NCBI GenBank assembly: GCA_035079385.1 | Contig: JAVHKY010000046.1 | Span: 2,728,001 to 2,792,000, forward strand | From: Aspidiotus rigidus | Taxonomy: Eukaryota; Arthropoda; Insecta; Hemiptera; Diaspididae | Direction of reading: 5' to 3' | DNA: 64,000 nucleotides | Part shown: positions 12,717 through 23,932 of the stretch, piece by piece | How positions within the stretch are numbered: position 1 is the first letter of the stretch | Layout: the number at the start of each line of letters is the position of its first letter | Program-made: the position numbers and the translations under genes | The notes under the pieces: generated by a model | The model's input: only the letters and a program-made list of their open reading frames with translations | Told to the model about the DNA's origin: nothing | Databases searched by the model: none

Positions 12717-13706
12717 CTGATGAAAGTTAAGTTTTGCATAGAAAACGATAATTTCGAATTTTCGAAATTATGATTTGTAGTCAAGTTTTGTTGCTGAATC
12801 AGCATGAAATTCGTAATCTGCTTTAAATTTCGGTTAGGATAGGACTATTGGGTATCATTTTTAGTCGCCAGTAATTTTTTTCTGATGAAAATTAAGTTTT
12901 GCATAGAAAGCGATAATTTCGAATTTTCGAAATTATGATTTGTAGTCAAGTTTTTTTGCTGAATCAGCATGAAATTCGTAATCTGCTTTAAATTTCGGTT
13001 AGGATAGGACTATTGGGTATCATTTTTAGTCGCCAGTAATTTTTTTCTGATGAAAATTAAGTTTTGCATAGAAAGCGATAATTTCGAATTTTCAAAATTG
13101 TGATTTGTAGTCAAGTTTTTTTGCTGAATCAGCATGAAATTCGTAATCTGCTTTAAATTTCGGTTAGGATAGGACTATTGGGTATCATTTTTAGTCGCCA
13201 GTAATTTTTTTCTGATGAAAATTAAGTTTTGCATAGAAAGCGATAATTTCGAATTTTCAAAATTGTGATTTGTAGTCAAGTTTTTTTGCTGAATCAGCAT
13301 GAAATTCGTAATCTGCTTTAAATTTCGGTTAGGATAGGACTATTGGGTATCATTTTTAGTCGCCAGTAATTTTTTTCTGATGAAAATTAAGTTTTGCATA
13401 GAAAGCGATAATTTCGAATTTTCGAAATTATGATTCGTAGTCAAGTTTTTTTGCTGAATCAGCATGAAATTCGTAATCTGCTTTAAATTTCGGTTAGGAT
13501 AGGACTATTGGGTATCATTTTTAGTCGCCAGTAATTTTTTTCTGATGAAAAGTAAGTTTTGCATAGAAAGCGATAATTTCGAATTTTCAAAATTGTGATT
13601 TGTAGTCAAGTTTTTTTGCTGAATCAGCATGAAATTCGTAATCTGCTTTAAATTTCGGTTAGGATAGGACTATTGGGTATCATTTTTAGTCGCCAGTAAT
13701 TTTTTT

Positions 13707-16700
13707 CTGATGAAAATTAAGTTTTGCATAGAAAGCGATAATTTCGAATTTTCGAAATTATGATTTGTAGTCAAGTTTTTTTGCTGAATCAGCATGAAAT
13801 TCGTAATCTGCGTTGAATTTCGGTTAGGATAGGACTATTTGGTATCATTTTTAGTCGCCAGTAATTTTTTTCTGATGAAAGTTAAGTTTTGCATAGAAAA
13901 CGATAATTTCGAATTTTCGAAATTATGATTTGTAGTCAAGTTTTTTTGCTGAATCAGCATGAAATTCGTAATCTGCGTTGAATTTCGGTTAGGATAGGAC
14001 TATTGGGTATCATTTTTAGTCGCCAGTAATTTTTTTCTGATGAAAATTAAGTTTTGCATAGAAAGCGATAATTTCGAATTTTCGAAATTATGATTTGTAG
14101 TCAAGTTTTTTTGCTGAATCAGCATGAAATTCGTAATCTGCTTTAAATTTCGGTTAGGATAGGACTATTGGGTATCATTTTTAGTCGCCAGTAATTTTTT
14201 TCTGATGAAAATTAAGTTTTGCATAGAAAGCGATAATTTCGAATTTTCAAAATTGTGATTTGTAGTCAAGTTTTTTTGCTGAATCAGCATGAAATTCGTA
14301 ATCTGCTTTAAATTTCGGTTAGGATAGGACTATTGGGTATCATTTTTAGTCGCCAGTAATTTTTTTCTGATGAAAATTAAGTTTTGCATAGAAAGCGATA
14401 ATTTCGAATTTTCGAAATTATGATTTGTAGTCAAGTTTTTTTGCTGAATCAGCATGAAATTCGTAATCTGCTTTAAATTTCGGTTAGGATAGGACTATTG
14501 GGTATCATTTTTAGTCGCCAGTAATTTTTTTCTGATGAAAATTAAGTTTTGCATAGAAAGTGATAATTTCGAATTTTCAAAATTGTGATTTGTAGTCAAG
14601 TTTTTTTGCTGAATCAGCATGAAATTCGTAATCTGCTTTAAATTTCGGTTAGGATAGGACTATTGGGTATCATTTTTATTCGCCAGTAATTTTTTTCTGA
14701 TGAAAATTAAGTTTTGCATAGAAAGCGGAAATTTCGAATTTTCAAAATTGTGATTTGTAGTCAAGTTTTTTTGCTGAATCAGCATGAAAATCGTAATCTG
14801 CGTTGAATTTCGGTTAGGATAGGACTATTGGGTATCATTTTTAGTCGCCAGTAATTTTTTTCTGATGAAAATTAAGTTTTGCATAGAAAGCGATAATTTC
14901 GAATTTTCAAAATTGTGATTTGTAGTCAAGTTTTTTTGCTGAATCAGCATGAAATTCGTAATCTGCTTTAAATTTCGGTTAGGATAGGACTATTGGGTAT
15001 CATTTTTATTCGCCAGTAATTTTTTTCTGATGAAAATTAAGTTTTGCATAGAAAGCGGAAATTTCGAATTTTCAAAATTGTGATTTGTAGTCAAGTTTTT
15101 TTGCTGAATCAGCATGAAAATCGTAATCTGCGTTGAATTTCGGTTAGGATAGGACTATTTGGTATCATTTTTAGTCGCCAGTAATTTTTTTCTGATGAAA
15201 ATTAAGTTTTGCATAGAAAGCAATAATTTCGAATTTTCGAAATTATGATTCGTAGTCAAGTTTTTTTGCTGAATCAACATGAAATTCGTAATCTGCGTTG
15301 AATTTCGGTTAGGATAGGACTATTGGGTATCATTTTTAGTGGCCAGTAATTTTTTTCTGATGAAAATAAGTTTTGCATAGAAAGCGATAATTTCGAATTT
15401 TCGAAATTATGATTCGTAGTCAAGTTTTTTTGCTGAATCAGCATGAAATTCGTAATCTGCTTTAAATTTCGGTTAGGATAGGACTATTGGGTATCATTTT
15501 TAGTCGCCAGTAATTTTTTTCTGATGAAAAGTAAGTTTTGCATAGAAAGCGATAATTTCGAATTTTCAAAATTGTGATTTGTAGTCAAGTTTTTTTGCTG
15601 AATCAGCATGAAATTCGTAATCTGCTTTAAATTTCGGTTAGGATAGGACTATTGGGTATCATTTTTAGTCGCCAGTAATTTTTTTCTGATGAAAATTAAG
15701 TTTTGCATAGAAAGCGATAATTTCGAATTTTCAAAATTGTGATTTGTAGTCAAGTTTTTTTGCTGAATCAGCATGAAATTCGTAATCTGCTTTAAATTTC
15801 GGTTAGGATAGGACTATTGGGTATCATTTTTAGTCGCCAGTAATTTTTTTCTGATGAAAATTAAGTTTTGCATAGAAAGCGATAATTTCGAATTTTCGAA
15901 ATTATGATTCGTAGTCAAGTTTTTTTGCTGAATCAGCATGAAATTCGTAATCTGCTTTAAATTTCGGTTAGGATAGGACTATTGGGTATCATTTTTAGTC
16001 GCCAGTAATTTTTTTCTGATGAAAAGTAAGTTTTGCATAGAAAGCGATAATTTCGAATTTTCAAAATTGTGATTTGTAGTCAAGTTTTTTTGCTGAATCA
16101 GCATGAAATTCGTAATCTGCTTTAAATTTCGGTTAGGATAGGACTATTGGGTATCATTTTTAGTCGCCAGTAATTTTTTTCTGATGAAAATTAAGTTTTG
16201 CATAGAAAGCGATAATTTCGAATTTTCGAAATTATGATTTGTAGTCAAGTTTTTTTGCTGAATCAGCATGAAATTCGTAATCTGCTTTAAATTTCGGTTA
16301 GGATAGGACTATTGGGTATCATTTTTAGTCGCCAGTAATTTTTTTCTGATGAAAATTAAGTTTTGCATAGAAAGCGATAATTTCGAATTTTCAAAATTGT
16401 GATTTGTAGTCAAGTTTTTTTGCTGAATCAGCATGAAATTCGTAATCTGCTTTAAATTTCGGTTAGGATAGGACTATTGGGTATCATTTTTAGTCGCCAG
16501 TAATTTTTTTCTGATGAAAATTAAGTTTTGCATAGAAAGCGATAATTTCGAATTTTCAAAATTGTGATTTGTAGTCAAGTTTTTTTGCTGAATCAGCATG
16601 AAATTCGTAATCTGCTTTAAATTTCGGTTAGGATAGGACTATTGGGTATCATTTTTAGTCGCCAGTAATTTTTTTCTGATGAAAAGTAAGTTTTGCATAG

Positions 16701-16840
16701 AAAGCGATAATTTCGAATTTTCAAAATTGTGATTTGTAGTCAAGTTTTTTTGCTGAATCAGCATGAAAATCGTAATCTGCGTTGAATTTCGGTGAGGATA
16801 GGACTATTGGGTATCATTTTTAGTCGCCAGTAATTTTTTT
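13707..16840. repeat. HOR junction segment with duplicated GCGGAAATT pair
   Basis: After copy beta the array repeats a stretch like 10,242-11,066 (offset 3,465 bp, 21 monomers). It then has two successive pairs of a type a monomer ending in TATTCGCC plus a GCGGAAATT monomer with GAAAATCG (14,532/14,697 and 14,862/15,027), then the AGCAATAA/CAACATG/GTGGCC monomer (15,192). The monomer at 15,357 lost one T (GAAAATAAG, 164 bp). Alternating type c, GAAAAGTAAG and type a monomers follow, and the segment ends with GAAAATCG and CGGTGAGG at about 16,787, the same ending as before 1495 and 7436. Monomers 14,202-16,675 are repeated at 26,243-28,716. Confidence 0.78.
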
Positions 16841-19036
16841 CTGATGAAAATTAAGTTTTGCATAGAAAGCGATAATTTCGAATTTTCAAAATTGTGATTT
16901 GTAGTCAAGTTTTTTTTGCTGAATCAGCATGAAATTCGTAATCTGCTTTAAATTTCGGTTAGGATAGGACTATTGGGTATCATTTTTAGTCGCCAGTAAT
17001 TTTTTTCTGATGAAAGTTAAGTTTTGCATAGAAAACGATAATTTCGAATTTTCGAAATTATGATTTGTAGTCAAGTTTTTTTGCTGAATCAGCATGAAAT
17101 TCGTAATCTGCTTTAAATTTCGGTTAGGATAGGACTATTGGGTATCATTTTTAGTCGCCAGTAATTTTTTTCTGATGAAAATTAAGTTTTGCATAGAAAG
17201 CAATAATTTCGAATTTTCGAAATTATGATTCGTAGTCAAGTTTTTTTGCTGAATCAACATGAAATTCGTAATCTGCGTTGAATTTCGGTTAGGATAGGAC
17301 TATTGGGTATCATTTTTAGTGGCCAGTAATTTTTTTCTGATGAAAATTAAGTTTTGCATAGAAAGCGATAATTTCGAATTTTCAAGATTGTGATTTGTAG
17401 TCAAGTTTTTTTGCTGAATCAGCATGAAATTCGTAATCTGCTTTAAATTTCGGTTAGGATAGGACTATTGGGTATCATTTTTAGTCGCCAGTAATTTTTT
17501 TCTGATGAAAATTAAGTTTTGCATAGAAAGCGATAATTTCGAATTTTCAAAATTGTGATTTGTAGTCAAGTTTTTTTGCTGAATCAGCATGAAATTCGTA
17601 ATCTGCGTTGAATTTCGGTTAGGATAGGACTATTGGGTATCATTTTTAGTCGCCAGTAATTTTTTTCTGATGAAAATTAAGTTTTGCATAGAAAGCGATA
17701 ATTTCGAATTTTCGAAATTATGATTTGTAGTCAAGTTTTTTTGCTGAATCAGCATGAAATTCGTAATCTGCTTTAAATTTCGGTTAGGATAGGACTATTG
17801 GGTATCATTTTTAGTCGCCAGTAATTTTTTTCTGATGAAAATTAAGTTTTGCATAGAAAGCGATAATTTCGAATTTTCAAAATTGTGATTTGTAGTCAAG
17901 TTTTTTTGCTGAATCAGCATGAAATTCGTAATCTGCTTTAAATTTCGGTTAGGATAGGACTATTGGGTATCATTTTTAGTCGCCAGTAATTTTTTTCTGA
18001 TGAAAATTAAGTTTTGCATAGAAAGCGATAATTTCGAATTTTCAAAATTGTGATTTGTAGTCAAGTTTTTTTGCTGAATCAGCATGAAATTCGTAATCTG
18101 CTTTAAATTTCGGTTAGGATAGGACTATTGGGTATCATTTTTAGTCGCCAGTAATTTTTTTCTGATGAAAATTAAGTTTTGCATAGAAAGCGATAATTTC
18201 GAATTTTCGAAATTATGATTTGTAGTCAAGTTTTTTTGCTGAATCAGCATGAAATTCGTAATCTGCGTTGAATTTCGGTTAGGATAGGACTATTTGGTAT
18301 CATTTTTAGTCGCCAGTAATTTTTTTCTGATGAAAGTTAAGTTTTGCATAGAAAACGATAATTTCGAATTTTCGAAATTATGATTTGTAGTCAAGTTTTT
18401 TTGCTGAATCAGCATGAAATTCGTAATCTGCGTTGAATTTCGGTTAGGATAGGACTATTGGGTATCATTTTTAGTCGCCAGTAATTTTTTTCTGATGAAA
18501 ATTAAGTTTTGCATAGAAAGCGATAATTTCGAATTTTCGAAATTATGATTTGTAGTCAAGTTTTTTTGCTGAATCAGCATGAAATTCGTAATCTGCTTTA
18601 AATTTCGGTTAGGATAGGACTATTGGGTATCATTTTTAGTCGCCAGTAATTTTTTTCTGATGAAAATTAAGTTTTGCATAGAAAGCGATAATTTCGAATT
18701 TTCAAAATTGTGATTTGTAGTCAAGTTTTTTTGCTGAATCAGCATGAAATTCGTAATCTGCTTTAAATTTCGGTTAGGATAGGACTATTGGGTATCATTT
18801 TTAGTCGCCAGTAATTTTTTTCTGATGAAAATTAAGTTTTGCATAGAAAGCGATAATTTCGAATTTTCAAAATTGTGATTTGTAGTCAAGTTTTTTTGCT
18901 GAATCAGCATGAAATTCGTAATCTGCTTTAAATTTCGGTTAGGATAGGACTATTGGGTATCATTTTTAGTCGCCAGTAATTTTTTTCTGATGAAAAGTAA
19001 GTTTTGCATAGAAAGCGATAATTTCGAATTTTCAAA
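16841..19036. repeat. Long HOR copy gamma (partial, about 13 monomers)
   Basis: This is the third start of the long HOR, 9,405 bp (exactly 57 monomers) after copy beta. The order of types matches beta from 7436: type a with 8 T, type d, AGCAATAA type, CAAGATTG, type a with CGTTGAA, b, a, a, b with CTATTTGG, d, b, a, a, GAAAAGTAAG. It stops inside the GAAAAGTAAG monomer that begins at 18,987, where the sequence switches in mid-monomer to the partner seen at 28,931. The remainder of the 36-38 monomer unit is absent here, so the copy is truncated by recombination. Confidence 0.8.
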
Positions 19037-19149
19037 ATTATGATTTGTAGTCAAGTTTTTTCTGAATCAGCATGAAATTCGTAATCTGCGTTGAATTTCG
19101 GTTAGGATAGGACTATTTGGTATCATTTTTAGTCGCCAGTAATTTTTTT
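18987..19149. repeat. Chimeric monomer marking a recombination junction
   Basis: The 5' part of this monomer has GAAAAGTAAG, GAAAGCG and TTCAAAATT, as in the GAAAAGTAAG type. The 3' part has ATGATTTG, the shortened T-run before CTGAATC, CGTTGAA and CTATTTGG, as in the 163-bp type d monomers at 5952, 12,223, 23,439 and 28,882. The switch lies between about 19,033 and 19,040, inside sequence shared by the two parents. Downstream sequence then follows the copy at 28,931 (offset 9,895 bp) up to about 20,138. This is what an unequal crossover or a gene-conversion edge should leave. Confidence 0.8.
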
Positions 19150-19314
19150 CTGATGAAAATTAAGTTTTGCATAGAAAGCAATAATTTCGAATTTTCGAAA
19201 TTATGATTCGTAGTCAAGTTTTTTTGCTGAATCAACATGAAATTCGTAATCTGCGTTGAATTTCGGTTAGGATAGGACTATTGGGTATCATTTTTAGTGG
19301 CCAGTAATTTTTTT

Positions 19315-22300
19315 CTGATGAAAATAAGTTTTGCATAGAAAGCGATAATTTCGAATTTTCGAAATTATGATTCGTAGTCAAGTTTTTTTGCTGAATCAGC
19401 ATGAAATTCGTAATCTGCTTTAAATTTCGGTTAGGATAGGACTATTGGGTATCATTTTTAGTCGCCAGTAATTTTTTTCTGATGAAAATTAAGTTTTGCA
19501 TAGAAAGCGATAATTTCGAATTTTCGAAATTATGATTCGTAGTCAAGTTTTTTTGCTGAATCAGCATGAAATTCGTAATCTGCTTTAAATTTCGGTTAGG
19601 ATAGGACTATTGGGTATCATTTTTAGTCGCCAGTAATTTTTTTCTGATGAAAATTAAGTTTTGCATAGAAAGCGATAATTTCGAATTTTCAAAATTGTGA
19701 TTTGTAGTCAAGTTTTTTTGCTGAATCAGCATGAAATTCGTAATCTGCTTTAAATTTCGGTTAGGATAGGACTATTGGGTATCATTTTTAGTCGCCAGTA
19801 ATTTTTTTCTGATGAAAATTAAGTTTTGCATAGAAAGCGATAATTTCGAATTTTCAAAATTGTGATTTGTAGTCAAGTTTTTTTGCTGAATCAGCATGAA
19901 ATTCGTAATCTGCTTTAAATTTCGGTTAGGATAGGACTATTGGGTATCATTTTTAGTCGCCAGTAATTTTTTTCTGATGAAAATTAAGTTTTGCATAGAA
20001 AGCGATAATTTCGAATTTTCAAAATTGTGATTTGTAGTCAAGTTTTTTTGCTGAATCAGCATGAAATTCGTAATCTGCTTTAAATTTCGGTTAGGATAGG
20101 ACTATTGGGTATCATTTTTAGTCGCCAGTAATTTTTTTCTGATGAAAATTAAGTTTTGCATAGAAAGCGATAATTTCGAATTTTCAAAATTGTGATTTGT
20201 AGTCAAGTTTTTTTGCTGAATCAGCATGAAATTCGTAATCTGCTTTAAATTTCGGTTAGGATAGGACTATTGGGTATCATTTTTAGTCGCCAGTAATTTT
20301 TTTCTGATGAAAATTAAGTTTTGCATAGAAAGCGATAATTTCGAATTTTCGAAATTATGATTCGTAGTCAAGTTTTTTTGCTGAATCAGCATGAAATTCG
20401 TAATCTGCTTTAAATTTCGGTTAGGATAGGACTATTGGGTATCATTTTTAGTCGCCAGTAATTTTTTTCTGATGAAAATTAAGTTTTGCATAGAAAGCGA
20501 TAATTTCGAATTTTCGAAATTATGATTCGTAGTCAAGTTTTTTTGCTGAATCAGCATGAAATTCGTAATCTGCTTTAAATTTCGGTTAGGATAGGACTAT
20601 TGGGTATCATTTTTAGTCGCCAGTAATTTTTTTCTGATGAAAATTAAGTTTTGCATAGAAAGCGATAATTTCGAATTTTCAAAATTGTGATTTGTAGTCA
20701 AGTTTTTTTGCTGAATCAGCATGAAATTCGTAATCTGCTTTAAATTTCGGTTAGGATAGGACTATTGGGTATCATTTTTAGTCGCCAGTAATTTTTTTCT
20801 GATGAAAATTAAGTTTTGCATAGAAAGCGATAATTTCGAATTTTCAAAATTGTGATTTGTAGTCAAGTTTTTTTGCTGAATCAGCATGAAATTCGTAATC
20901 TGCTTTAAATTTCGGTTAGGATAGGACTATTGGGTATCATTTTTAGTCGCCAGTAATTTTTTTCTGATGAAAATTAAGTTTTGCATAGAAAGCGATAATT
21001 TCGAATTTTCAAAATTGTGATTTGTAGTCAAGTTTTTTTGCTGAATCAGCATGAAATTCGTAATCTGCTTTAAATTTCGGTTAGGATAGGACTATTGGGT
21101 ATCATTTTTAGTCGCCAGTGATTTTTTTCTGATGAAAATTAAGTTTTGCATAGAAAGCGATAATTTCGAATTTTCAAAATTGTGATTTGTAGTCAAGTTT
21201 TTTTGCTGAATCAGCATGAAATTCGTAATCTGCTTTAAATTTCGGTTAGGATAGGACTATTGGGTATCATTTTTAGTCGCCAGTAATTTTTTTCTGATGA
21301 AAATTAAGTTTTGCATAGAAAGCGATAATTTCGAATTTTCGAAATTATGATTCGTAGTCAAGTTTTTTTGCTGAATCAGCATGAAATTCGTAATCTGCTT
21401 TAAATTTCGGTTAGGATAGGACTATTGGGTATCATTTTTAGTCGCCAGTAATTTTTTTCTGATGAAAATTAAGTTTTGCATAGAAAGCGATAATTTCGAA
21501 TTTTCGAAATTATGATTCGTAGTCAAGTTTTTTTGCTGAATCAGCATGAAATTCGTAATCTGCTTTAAATTTCGGTTAGGATAGGACTATTGGGTATCAT
21601 TTTTAGTCGCCAGTAATTTTTTTCTGATGAAAATTAAGTTTTGCATAGAAAGCGATAATTTCGAATTTTCAAAATTGTGATTTGTAGTCAAGTTTTTTTG
21701 CTGAATCAGCATGAAATTCGTAATCTGCTTTAAATTTCGGTTAGGATAGGACTATTGGGTATCATTTTTAGTCGCCAGTAATTTTTTTCTGATGAAAATT
21801 AAGTTTTGCATAGAAAGCGATAATTTCGAATTTTCAAAATTGTGATTTGTAGTCAAGTTTTTTTGCTGAATCAGCATGAAATTCGTAATCTGCTTTAAAT
21901 TTCGGTTAGGATAGGACTATTGGGTATCATTTTTAGTCGCCAGTAATTTTTTTCTGATGAAAATTAAGTTTTGCATAGAAAGCGATAATTTCGAATTTTC
22001 GAAATTATGATTCGTAGTCAAGTTTTTTTGCTGAATCAGCATGAAATTCGTAATCTGCTTTAAATTTCGGTTAGGATAGGACTATTGGGTATCATTTTTA
22101 GTCGCCAGTAATTTTTTTCTGATGAAAATTAAGTTTTGCATAGAAAGCGATAATTTCGAATTTTCGAAATTATGATTCGTAGTCAAGTTTTTTTGCTGAA
22201 TCAGCATGAAATTCGTAATCTGCTTTAAATTTCGGTTAGGATAGGACTATTGGGTATCATTTTTAGTCGCCAGTAATTTTTTTCTGATGAAAATTAAGTT

Positions 22301-23438
22301 TTGCATAGAAAGCGATAATTTCGAATTTTCAAAATTATGATTCGTAGTCAAGTTTTTTTGCTGAATCAGCATGAAATTCGTAATCTGCTTTAAATTTCGG
22401 TTAGGATAGGACTATTGGGTATCATTTTTAGTCGCCAGTAATTTTTTTCTGATGAAAATTAAGTTTTGCATAGAAAGCGATAATTTCGAATTTTCAAAAT
22501 TGTGATTTGTAGTCAAGTTTTTTTGCTGAATCAGCATGAAATTCGTAATCTGCTTTAAATTTCGGTTAGGATAGGACTATTGGGTATCATTTTTAGTCGC
22601 CAGTAATTTTTTTCTGATGAAAATTAAGTTTTGCATAGAAAGCGATAATTTCGAATTTTCAAAATTGTGATTTGTAGTCAAGTTTTTTTGCTGAATCAGC
22701 ATGAAATTCGTAATCTGCTTTAAATTTCGGTTAGGATAGGACTATTGGGTATCATTTTTAGTCGCCAGTAATTTTTTTCTGATGAAAATTAAGTTTTGCA
22801 TAGAAAGCGATAATTTCGAATTTTCAAAATTGTGATTTGTAGTCAAGTTTTTTTGCTGAATCAGCATGAAATTCGTAATCTGCTTTAAATTTCGGTTAGG
22901 ATAGGACTATTGGGTATCATTTTTAGTCGCCAGTAATTTTTTTCTGATGAAAATTAAGTTTTGCATAGAAAGCGATAATTTCGAATTTTCGAAATTATGA
23001 TTTGTAGTCAAGTTTTTTTGCTGAATCAGCATGAAATTCGTAATCTGCTTTAAATTTCGGTTAGGATAGGACTATTGGGTATCATTTTTAGTCGCCAGTA
23101 ATTTTTTTCTGATGAAAATTAAGTTTTGCATAGAAAGCGATAATTTCGAATTTTCGAAATTATGATTCGTAGTCAAGTTTTTTTGCTGAATCAGCATGAA
23201 ATTCGTAATCTGCTTTAAATTTCGGTTAGGATAGGACTATTGGGTATCATTTTTAGTCGCCAGTAATTTTTTTCTGATGAAAATTAAGTTTTGCATAGAA
23301 AGCGATAATTTCGAATTTTCGAAATTATGATTCGTAGTCAAGTTTTTTTGCTGAATCAGCATGAAATTCGTAATCTGCTTTAAATTTCGGTTAGGATAGG
23401 ACTATTGGGTATCATTTTTAGTCGCCAGTAATTTTTTT
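19315..23438. repeat. Region of 6-monomer (990-bp) HOR units
   Basis: About 25 monomers built almost only from types a and c. In order: c c a a a a (19,315-20,303; first monomer one base short), c c a a a a (20,304-21,293), c c a a (21,294-21,953), c c, a hybrid, a a a (21,954-22,943), then b c c before a type d monomer at 23,439. The hybrid at 22,284 has TTCAAAATT followed by ATGATTCG, joining type a and type c within a few bases. One private change is GCCAGTGATTT near 21,116. The 990-bp unit is simpler and more uniform than the long HOR on its left. Confidence 0.8.
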
Positions 23439-23932
23439 CTGATGAAAGTTAAGTTTTGCATAGAAAACGATAATTTCGAATTTTCGAAATTATGATTTGT
23501 AGTCAAGTTTTTTCTGAATCAGCATGAAATTCGTAATCTGCGTTGAATTTCGGTTAGGATAGGACTATTTGGTATCATTTTTAGTCGCCAGTAATTTTTT
23601 TCTGATGAAAATTAAGTTTTGCATAGAAAGCAATAATTTCGAATTTTCGAAATTGTGATTTGTAGTCAAGTTTTTATGCTGAATCAGCATGAAATTCGTA
23701 ATCTGCGTTAAATTTTGGTTAGGATAGGACTATTGGGTACCATTTTTAGTCGCCAGTAATTTTTTTCTGATGAAAATTAAGTTTTGCATAGAAAGCGATA
23801 ATTTCGAATTTTCGGAATTGTGATCGATAGTCAAGTTTCTGTTGCTGAATCAGCATGAAATTCGTAATCTGCTTTAAATTTCGGTTAGGATAGGACTATT
23901 GGGTATCATTTTTAGTCGCCAGTAATTTTTTT
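23439..23932. repeat. B-like monomer trio inside block A, copy 3
   Basis: This is the third occurrence of the trio seen at 5952 and 12,223: type d with the shortened T-run (163 bp), then TTTTTATGCTG with GGGTACC at 23,735, then GGAATTGTGATCGATAG with TTTCTGTTGCTG (166 bp). Unlike the two earlier copies, the third monomer ends in CTTTAAA rather than CGTTGAA, and a type b monomer follows instead of type d. A recombination edge therefore probably lies inside the third monomer, between its T-run and position 105. Confidence 0.75.

Larger units (their letters stand above)
7436..13706. repeat. Long HOR copy beta, 38 monomers (6,271 bp)
   Basis: This is the tandem second copy of the unit at 1495. 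Landmarks keep an offset of 5,941 bp up to about 9,581. Two extra monomers follow (GAAAAGTAAG type at 9582 and type a at 9747), after which the offset becomes 6,271 bp to the end: TTTCGCACAG at 12,072 and GGGTACC at 12,519 both match alpha at exactly that distance. The last monomer (13,542) matches alpha in its 5' part (GAAAAGTAAG) but lacks the GAAAATCG and CGGTGAGG tail, so the copies part inside that monomer. Small differences include GATAATTTCG at 12,252 region against GATTATTTCG in alpha near 5,983. Confidence 0.83.
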
